Made by a program: the position numbers and the translations under genes. The notes under the pieces are model-generated. The model saw nothing but the letters and a program-made list of their open reading frames with translations, was not told the origin of the DNA and did no database searches. From RGIG7300 sp045133915 (lineage in GTDB: Bacteria > Bacillota > Clostridia > Oscillospirales > CAG-272): a DNA stretch of 10,971 bases. This document shows positions 6,515 through 10,971 of the stretch, piece after piece. The stretch is from the NCBI GenBank assembly GCA_045133915.1, contig JBGUUX010000011.1:1-10971 (forward strand), given 5' to 3'. Position 1 is the first letter of the stretch; the number at the start of each line of letters is the position of its first letter.

Positions 6515-6521
6515 ACTATGA

Positions 6522-6725
6522 GAAGCCGTCGCATCGCGACGGCTTCCGCGATATAAATCCCTGCGGGATTTGCGATATACGCCGGAGCGTGCGATATACC
6601 TTCGGCGCGATATGCCCTGCGGGGCGTGGGGCCGGGGATTTATATCATATCGCATCGAGCAAAGCGAGATATATCGCGTTTGTAAAACAAACATATCGCA
6701 TTTGACCGAAGGTCAAATATATCGC
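6522..6725. repeat. Palindrome array upstream of four-helix-bundle copy 2 (array B1)
   Basis: It begins seven bases after the trpB stop. First an 11-bp hairpin GAAGCCGTCGC/GCGACGGCTTC (6522-6546, loop ATC), then palindromes separated by the heptamer GCGATAT at 6548, 6572, 6591 and 6607, followed by the same heptamer inverted, ATATCGC, at 6647, 6671, 6693 and 6719. Palindromes between them include AAATCCC/GGGATTT (6555-6571), ACGC/GCGT (6579-6590), GCCC/GGGC (6614-6625), GTTTG/CAAAC (6678-6692) and ATTTGACC/GGTCAAAT (6700-6718). GATATAAATCCC at 6550-6561 is also perfectly inverted at 6635-6646, so the whole array can close on itself. The first hairpin may double as the trpB 3' end, although no U-tract follows. 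No coding sequence and no clear promoter is seen here. Confidence 0.92.
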
Positions 6726-6739
6726 AAAGGAGGTTTACT

Positions 6740-7087
6740 ATGGATAACAAAACGATAAAAGAATTGGCGGTAGAACTTACGATTGAAACGGTAAAGGTGT
6801 GTGACAACATACACGGCAGAGGCGTATTTGTCAATCAACTGTTGCGTTGCTGTTCGTCGATCGGAGCAAACAGCTATGAAGCAAAATACGCACAAAGCAA
6901 TGCGGATTTTGTGCATAAGTTAGAGTTGTCCTTAAAAGAATGTTATGAAACCGATTATTGGTTGGAGATAATCAATAAAACAGGAGATATTGATGATGTA
7001 ACATATAAATCTTTAAGCTCAAAGTGTGGAACTATACGAAGAAAATTGATCGCTTCTATTTCTACTGTGAAAAACAAAGGTGTATGA
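6740..7087 (+). CDS. Four helix bundle protein (S23/bAvd-like), copy 2
   Basis: A 115-residue four-helix-bundle protein homologous to the one encoded at 535-885. Shared residues include NQLLR, SSIGAN, EAKYAQ, a DF-x-x-KLE stretch, KECYET-x-YWLE, and C-terminal IRRKLIAS with TVK, in the same order and spacing. The N-terminal helix differs most. The start is clear: AAAGGAGG (6726-6733) six bases before ATG. The TGA stop is formed partly by the first two bases of the downstream hairpin (7086-7110), so the gene fits the repeat cassette exactly. It is flanked on both sides by a 92-base direct repeat. Base composition is AT-richer than trpB and the ABC gene on either side, consistent with a separate origin. 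No obvious sigma-A promoter; it may be read from trpB or from within the array. Molecular role unknown; RNA or protein binding is a family-based guess. Confidence 0.93.
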   Translation: MDNKTIKELAVELTIETVKVCDNIHGRGVFVNQLLRCCSSIGANSYEAKYAQSNADFVHKLELSLKECYETDYWLEIINKTGDIDDVTYKSLSSKCGTIRRKLIASISTVKNKGV

Positions 7088-7196
7088 AGCCGTCGCAATG
7101 CGACGGCTTCAGCGATATAAATCCCTTTCGGGATTTGCGATATACGCCGAGCGTGCGATATACCTTCGGCGCGATATGTTTCGCCTTTGGCGAAAC
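7086..7196. repeat. Palindrome array downstream of four-helix-bundle copy 2 (array B2)
   Basis: Positions 7086-7177 repeat 6522-6613 in direct orientation and equal length (92 bases). The order is the same: GAAGCCGTCGC/GCGACGGCTTC hairpin, then heptamers GCGATAT at 7112, 7137, 7155 and 7171 separated by the same palindromes. Differences are confined to loops (ATC to AAT, TGC to TTTC, CGGA to CGA) and one junction base; every stem is unchanged. A further hairpin GTTTCGCC/GGCGAAAC follows at 7178-7196, whose core TCGCCTTTGGCGAA also occurs in array A at 1086-1099. Confidence 0.92.
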
Positions 7197-7200
7197 GTGA

Positions 7201-7234
7201 AGCTAAAAGATCCGCCTTGGCGGGTCTTTTAGCT
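7201..7234 (+). terminator. Strong hairpin terminator after the second cassette
   Basis: A 16-bp stem starting AGCTAAAAGA and ending TCTTTTAGCT, with CCGCC/GGCGG at its tip, one wobble and a two-base loop. As a terminator the GC tip is followed by GTCTTTT. The A/T flanks make it potentially bidirectional. It isolates the four-helix-bundle cassette from the ABC gene. Confidence 0.75.
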
Positions 7235-7236
7235 TA

Positions 7237-7265
7237 TTGACAACAATTTACTTTAATGATATAAT
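7237..7265 (+). promoter_or_regulatory. Consensus sigma-A promoter of the ABC transporter gene
   Basis: TTGACA (7237-7242), exactly 17 bases, TATAAT (7260-7265): a full consensus promoter. It begins two bases after the preceding terminator stem and predicts a leader of about 30 bases before the ATG at 7304. Confidence 0.9.
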
Positions 7266-7303
7266 TTTTAGACCGAAAATATTAAGTTAAAGAGTATAAA
7301 ATC

Positions 7304-9037
7304 ATGAAAAACATCAGACGAGTATTACATTACTACAAGCCTTATCTGGGTATGTTTACCGTGGATATGGTGTGTGCATTTGTTGTGGCGGTGTGTGACC
7401 TTGTATACCCCGTCATAACCCAGGAGATCATCAACGAATACGTGCCTAACAAGCAGATGAGTTTTATCCTTATCGGCTGCGCCTGTGTACTGGGTCTTTA
7501 TCTTCTCAAGATGTTCCTCAACTTTGTCGTACAGTATTGGGGACATCTGGTGGGTGTCAAGATACAGGGTGATATGCGCCGTGATATGTTCAGCCACCTG
7601 CAGAAGCTTCCTTTCTCGTATTTCGACGAGAACAAGACAGGCTCTATCATGTCAAGGATAGTAAACGACCTTTTCAGCATAGCCGAGCTTGCGCATCACT
7701 GTCCCGAGGATATATTCATTTCTACCATTATGCTGGTAGGCTCCTTTATCATGCTTGCCCGCATAGACCTGACCCTTACTCTTATAGTCTTTGCGGTATT
7801 GCCCTTTATCGTTCTTTATGCGGTGCTTATGCGTAAACGTATGAAGGACGCCTTTAAGGAATCCAAGGTAAAGACAGGCGAGATCAACGCCAACGCAGAG
7901 GTGTCGCTTACCGGTATACGTGTAGCAAAATCCTATACCTCCGAAAATCACGAGGTAGAGCGCTTTGAGGTGTCCAACACCGAATTTAAAGAATCCCGCC
8001 GTAAGAGCTACCGATATATGGGTCAGTTCTTCTCGGGTATGAACTTCTTAACCGACTTTCTCTACCTTGTTATACTTGCCGTAGGCGGTGTGTTCTTCTA
8101 TTACGGACGTATAGATATCGGTGAGTTCGTAGCATTTTTGCTTTACGTTACAATGTTCTTAAAGCCTGTAAACAAGCTTGTTCAGTTCTTTGAGCAGCTG
8201 CAGGAGGGCTTAACGGGAATCGAGAGATTCCTTGAGGTAATGGACGAGACTCCCGAGGAGGATGCTCCCGATGCGGCAGAGCTTTGCGACGTAGAGGGTG
8301 ATATCTCCTTTAAGGACGTGACATTCTCTTACCACAACGAAGACAGGGAAGAGGATACCCTTGTTATAAATGGACTCTCCCTTGATATCAAGAAGGGAAC
8401 CAAGGTTGCCCTTGTTGGCCCCAGTGGCGGCGGCAAGACCACCCTTTGTCACCTTATCCCCCGTTTCTACGAGCTGGACGGCGGCTCTATCTCTATCGAC
8501 GGCAAGGATATAACATCCCTTACACGACAGTCTCTTCGCGAAAACATCGGTATGGTGGCACAGGACGTGTTCCTCTTTGGCGGTACTATCCGTGACAATA
8601 TTGAGTACGGACGTCTGGGCGCAACCGACGAAGAGATAATAGAAGCTGCAAAGAAGGCTAACATTCACGATTTCATCATGAGTCTTGAAAAGGGCTACGA
8701 CACCGACGTAGGTGAGCGCGGAGTCAAGCTCTCTGGCGGTCAGAAGCAGAGAATTTCTATCGCAAGAGTTTTCTTAAAGAATCCCTCTATCCTTATCCTC
8801 GACGAGGCGACAAGCGCTCTTGACAACGAGACAGAGATGCTTATCCAGTCTGCCCTTGATCAGCTTTTGGTAGGCAGGACCTCAATTATCGTAGCTCACC
8901 GTCTTTCCACCATCAAGAACGCCGACGATATCATTGTCCTGACTTCCGAGGGTATAGCCGAGAGAGGCTGCCATGACGACCTGCTGGCCCTTGACGGAAT
9001 ATATGCCAAATTATACAAATATCAGTTCAGAGAATAG
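7304..9037 (+). CDS. ABC exporter half-transporter (fused membrane and ATPase domains)
   Basis: A 577-residue half-transporter of the type I exporter (MsbA/LmrA/BmrA-like) group, likely working as a homodimer since no second half gene adjoins it. N-terminal membrane domain about 1-310 with about six hydrophobic segments; the coupling-helix region includes LPFSYFDENKTGSIMSRIVND at about 102-122. ATPase domain about 333-577: Walker A GPSGGGKTT (372-380), Q-loop Gln420 in VAQDVFLF, signature LSGGQ (476-480), Walker B ILILDE (496-501) with the catalytic Glu501, D-loop SALD, and switch His532 in AHRLST. All ATP-hydrolysis residues are present. The start has a weak AAAGAG nine bases upstream, but a consensus promoter lies just before it. 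No strong terminator follows; only an AT-rich dyad lies in 9038-9090. Substrate (lipid, peptide or drug) cannot be inferred. Confidence 0.95.
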   Translation: MKNIRRVLHYYKPYLGMFTVDMVCAFVVAVCDLVYPVITQEIINEYVPNKQMSFILIGCACVLGLYLLKMFLNFVVQYWGHLVGVKIQGDMRRDMFSHLQKLPFSYFDENKTGSIMSRIVNDLFSIAELAHHCPEDIFISTIMLVGSFIMLARIDLTLTLIVFAVLPFIVLYAVLMRKRMKDAFKESKVKTGEINANAEVSLTGIRVAKSYTSENHEVERFEVSNTEFKESRRKSYRYMGQFFSGMNFLTDFLYLVILAVGGVFFYYGRIDIGEFVAFLLYVTMFLKPVNKLVQFFEQLQEGLTGIERFLEVMDETPEEDAPDAAELCDVEGDISFKDVTFSYHNEDREEDTLVINGLSLDIKKGTKVALVGPSGGGKTTLCHLIPRFYELDGGSISIDGKDITSLTRQSLRENIGMVAQDVFLFGGTIRDNIEYGRLGATDEEIIEAAKKANIHDFIMSLEKGYDTDVGERGVKLSGGQKQRISIARVFLKNPSILILDEATSALDNETEMLIQSALDQLLVGRTSIIVAHRLSTIKNADDIIVLTSEGIAERGCHDDLLALDGIYAKLYKYQFRE

Positions 9038-9069
9038 TATTAACCTTGTCATAACAAATTGTTTTATTT

Positions 9070-9099
9070 TTGTTAACATATTTTCGTTAAAATTACTAT
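9070..9099 (+). promoter_or_regulatory. Possible promoter of the SLH-GH18 gene
   Basis: TTGTTA (9070-9075), 18-base spacer, TACTAT (9094-9099), each 4/6 to consensus, in a very AT-rich gap. The predicted leader is about 24 bases. Alternative registers in the same AT-rich stretch are possible. Confidence 0.4.
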
Positions 9100-9129
9100 A
9101 TCTATCACTACATTAAGGAGGATCCCAAA

Positions 9130-10851
9130 ATGAAGAAATTTAGAACTTTGGTTTCACTTGTGCTTGTTTGTGCGACAGTACTTGGTTGCATGATCTTTTC
9201 CACAAGTGCGGCTTCTGTAACAGACTTCAAGGATCTCAACAAAAACGCAGATTATTACGAGGCGGTAAAGTGGGCTATAGACAACGGATATATGAGCGGT
9301 ATGTCTGCCACCGTTTTCTCCCCCAACACCACCCTTACAAGAGCTCAGTTTGCCACACTTATGGCAGGCTTTGAGGGCGCAGATCTCAATGCTTACAAGG
9401 GCAAGAAGATCTTTGATGACGTTAAGACAAACGCTTGGTATGCTACCACAGCTGCCTGGGCTTTTGAAAACGGCATCATGTCCGGTACAGGCAATAACAA
9501 GTTCTCTCCCAACACCGTTATCACCCGTGAGCAGATCGCTCTGCTTGTTAAGAACTACGTTGGATTCAAGGGTATTTATCTCGAAAAGGTAACACCCGAG
9601 ACCAGACTTCTTGACCGCGGCACTAAGAGAGCATCCTCTTGGGCAAAGGAAGCGGTAGAGTATGCATACAAGAACGACTATATGCAGCTTGATGAAGGTA
9701 ATTGCTTTAACCCCAAGAACAAGGTAACAAGAGCTGAAGCTGCTGTTATCCTCTATTCTCTTAACAGAGCAATAGAGCGTACCGAGGCAGAACACGACCG
9801 TATCTTCGTAGGATATCTTGACGGTTTTACTTCATACAGCAACGTAGACTTTGCAAGCTATGACGTAATAAACCTTCTTCCTGCAAAGGCAAGCGGTTCT
9901 TCTAAGACAATAAACGACAGCGCCGTTAAGCGTGTTGAGCGTATCAGACCCGAGGCTCTCCAGCAGAACCCCGATCTTAAGTTTATTCTTACACTTACCG
10001 TTGACTCCGGCGCAGATATTGAGAAGTGGCTCTACCCCTACTCTAACTGCGAGGACTTTGCTACAAAGGCAGTAGAGATAGTTAAGAAGTATGACCTTGA
10101 CGGTGTAGACTTTGACTACGAGTTCCCCACAGGCGCTATTTCTCAGAAGAACCTCGAGTACTTCTTAACAGTTCTCCGTGAGAAGCTTGACGCTCTTAAG
10201 GTAGAGATGAACAAGCCCGAGGACTATGAGTATCTTATCACTATGGCTATCCCCGGCGGTCTCTATTCCTTCTCTCTCTATAAGGATCTGTCCGAGCTTC
10301 AGCACTACGTTGATTACTTCAACTTTATGGACTATGACCTTATGATCGGTGATAACAGAACCGTTGCATTCCCTCATTCCGCAGTTTACAGCCCCACAGG
10401 CTACGGTCACGGTACTTATGACGATATTATCAGAAGCCTTGAGATGGGCGTTCAGCGTGAGAAGATCGTTATCGGTTCCGGTACTTACGTACAGGCTTGG
10501 AGAGGCGTTGAGGGCAGATATGACGAGGAGCTCGGCATCTGGATCGGTCTTTACGGCACAGGCAGATGGGCAGGCGACGTCAGCACACCTATCGCTTCCG
10601 ACCTTGGACTTATCAACTATGAAGATAATAAGCCTATCAGCGGATATTATACATACTTCGATCCCGGTACACACTCTGTAAGCTGGTACAACCCCGACTC
10701 TAAGGAGTTCAGAAGCTGTGACGAATACTGGTCTATCGAAGAGAAGTGCAGACTGATCAACGAGTATAACATCGGCGGTCTTATGCTCTTCCATTGTGCA
10801 ACCGTTGGCGGTACCGATATCGCAGCTAAGATCAACGAGTGGCTGGGCTAA
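9130..10851 (+). CDS. Secreted SLH-domain GH18 family glycoside hydrolase
   Basis: A 573-residue exported protein. Signal peptide at 1-28 (MKKFR, a hydrophobic core, probable cleavage after STSAA). Three SLH domains follow (about 31-79, 94-143, 165-213), with TRAQ, TREQ and TRAE at the positions that bind secondary cell-wall polymer, so the enzyme is held on the cell wall. From about 224 to the end is a GH18 TIM barrel: the catalytic motif DGVDFDYE at 324-331 has all of DxxDxDxE with acid/base Glu331, and MDYD at 400-403 matches the conserved strand-6 motif that assists substrate-assisted catalysis. Family members cleave GlcNAc-containing polymers (chitin, peptidoglycan or N-glycans); which one is open. 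The usual strand-8 Trp appears to be Phe554 (GGLMLFH). The start is fixed by AAGGAGG eight bases before ATG. The gene is single, with its own terminator. Confidence 0.94.
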   Translation: MKKFRTLVSLVLVCATVLGCMIFSTSAASVTDFKDLNKNADYYEAVKWAIDNGYMSGMSATVFSPNTTLTRAQFATLMAGFEGADLNAYKGKKIFDDVKTNAWYATTAAWAFENGIMSGTGNNKFSPNTVITREQIALLVKNYVGFKGIYLEKVTPETRLLDRGTKRASSWAKEAVEYAYKNDYMQLDEGNCFNPKNKVTRAEAAVILYSLNRAIERTEAEHDRIFVGYLDGFTSYSNVDFASYDVINLLPAKASGSSKTINDSAVKRVERIRPEALQQNPDLKFILTLTVDSGADIEKWLYPYSNCEDFATKAVEIVKKYDLDGVDFDYEFPTGAISQKNLEYFLTVLREKLDALKVEMNKPEDYEYLITMAIPGGLYSFSLYKDLSELQHYVDYFNFMDYDLMIGDNRTVAFPHSAVYSPTGYGHGTYDDIIRSLEMGVQREKIVIGSGTYVQAWRGVEGRYDEELGIWIGLYGTGRWAGDVSTPIASDLGLINYEDNKPISGYYTYFDPGTHSVSWYNPDSKEFRSCDEYWSIEEKCRLINEYNIGGLMLFHCATVGGTDIAAKINEWLG

Positions 10852-10860
10852 AATTAAAAT

Positions 10861-10903
10861 AAAAAACAGTTGCTTAGGGGTGTACTCTAAAGGACAGTTT
10901 TTT
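10861..10903. repeat. Imperfect inverted repeat between the GH18 stop and its terminator
   Basis: The outer arms AAAAAAC (10861-10867) and GTTTTTT (10897-10903) pair perfectly. Inner pieces CTTAG and CTAAAG pair partly around GGGGTGTACT. It could be a first, weak terminator ending in TTTTTT, or the relic of a small insertion element. No target duplication was identified. Confidence 0.4.
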
Positions 10904-10913
10904 CGCAGGATAT

Positions 10914-10942
10914 GGCATAGCCCGTTTGGGCTATGCCTTTTT
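10914..10942 (+). terminator. Intrinsic terminator after the SLH-GH18 gene
   Basis: A perfect 10-bp stem GGCATAGCCC/GGGCTATGCC with loop GTTT, followed by TTTTT. It lies 62 bases past the stop, after a weaker imperfect dyad at 10861-10903. Confidence 0.9.
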
Positions 10943-10971
10943 CCTTTATTCAAGCGAATTCTTGCGGATTT

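Noticed and set aside
6522..6546. Intrinsic terminator of trpB
   Set aside because: The 11-bp stem is strong but is followed by CGCGATATAAAT, not a U-tract. It recurs at 7086 as part of the repeat, so it is better read as an array element.
9130..9216. Lipoprotein signal (VLGC at residues 17-20) on the SLH-GH18 protein
   Set aside because: The hydrophobic stretch continues past the cysteine to a better STSAA cleavage site, and SLH domains already provide wall anchoring. Not excluded outright.
9154..10953. Long open frames antisense to the SLH-GH18 gene (9154-9795 and 10165-10953, minus strand)
   Set aside because: They lie opposite a gene with clear domains and a ribosome binding site, have no recognisable motifs or start signals, and are products of its codon bias.

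Overview
The window looks like chromosome from a Gram-positive clostridial bacterium (Firmicutes; possibly a gut Oscillospiraceae/Ruminococcaceae-type lineage, which is inference). Supporting evidence: strong AGGAGG/GAGGTG ribosome binding sites, sigma-A type promoters, a tryptophan T-box leader, intrinsic terminators with U-tracts, and a secreted protein with three SLH domains. Codon use is similar in the housekeeping genes, but the first ~0.9 kb and the small gene at 6.7-7.1 kb are visibly AT-richer.

Layout. (1) 89-885, minus strand: a two-gene unit of a four-helix-bundle (S23/bAvd-like) protein and an unrecognised 144-residue protein. A ~200-base array of small palindromes (941-1134) lies upstream. 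(2) 1157-3912, minus strand: a P-type-ATPase-like membrane protein that has lost its phosphorylation site and most of its catalytic head, a peptidase E (S51) homologue, and an HD-domain phosphohydrolase. The last two are translationally coupled. (3) 4015-4914, plus strand: an EamA/DMT transporter, divergent from the HD gene and closed by a clear terminator. (4) 4969-6514: a promoter, a Trp T-box riboswitch and a solitary trpB. (5) 6522-7234: a second four-helix-bundle gene bracketed by two near-identical 92-base palindrome arrays, then a terminator. (6) 7237-9037: a consensus promoter and an ABC exporter half-transporter. (7) 9130-10851: a secreted SLH-GH18 glycoside hydrolase, followed by a terminator.

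Most genes are ordinary transport, amino-acid and envelope functions. The unusual part is the pair of four-helix-bundle loci. They are unlinked (about 6 kb apart) and on opposite strands, and they differ in repeat sequence but share one design. Each gene is preceded by a chain of short hairpins separated by a locus-specific linker. Read in the gene's sense, the linker runs as (g)YGATAT in the distal half and as its inverse ATATCR(c) in the proximal half. At the second locus the flanking repeats differ only in hairpin loops and one junction base, and they bracket the gene so that recombination would excise it. I propose these as a mobile or RNA-structure-associated cassette family. The other item worth pursuing is the catalytically dead P-type ATPase relative with an intact reading frame.
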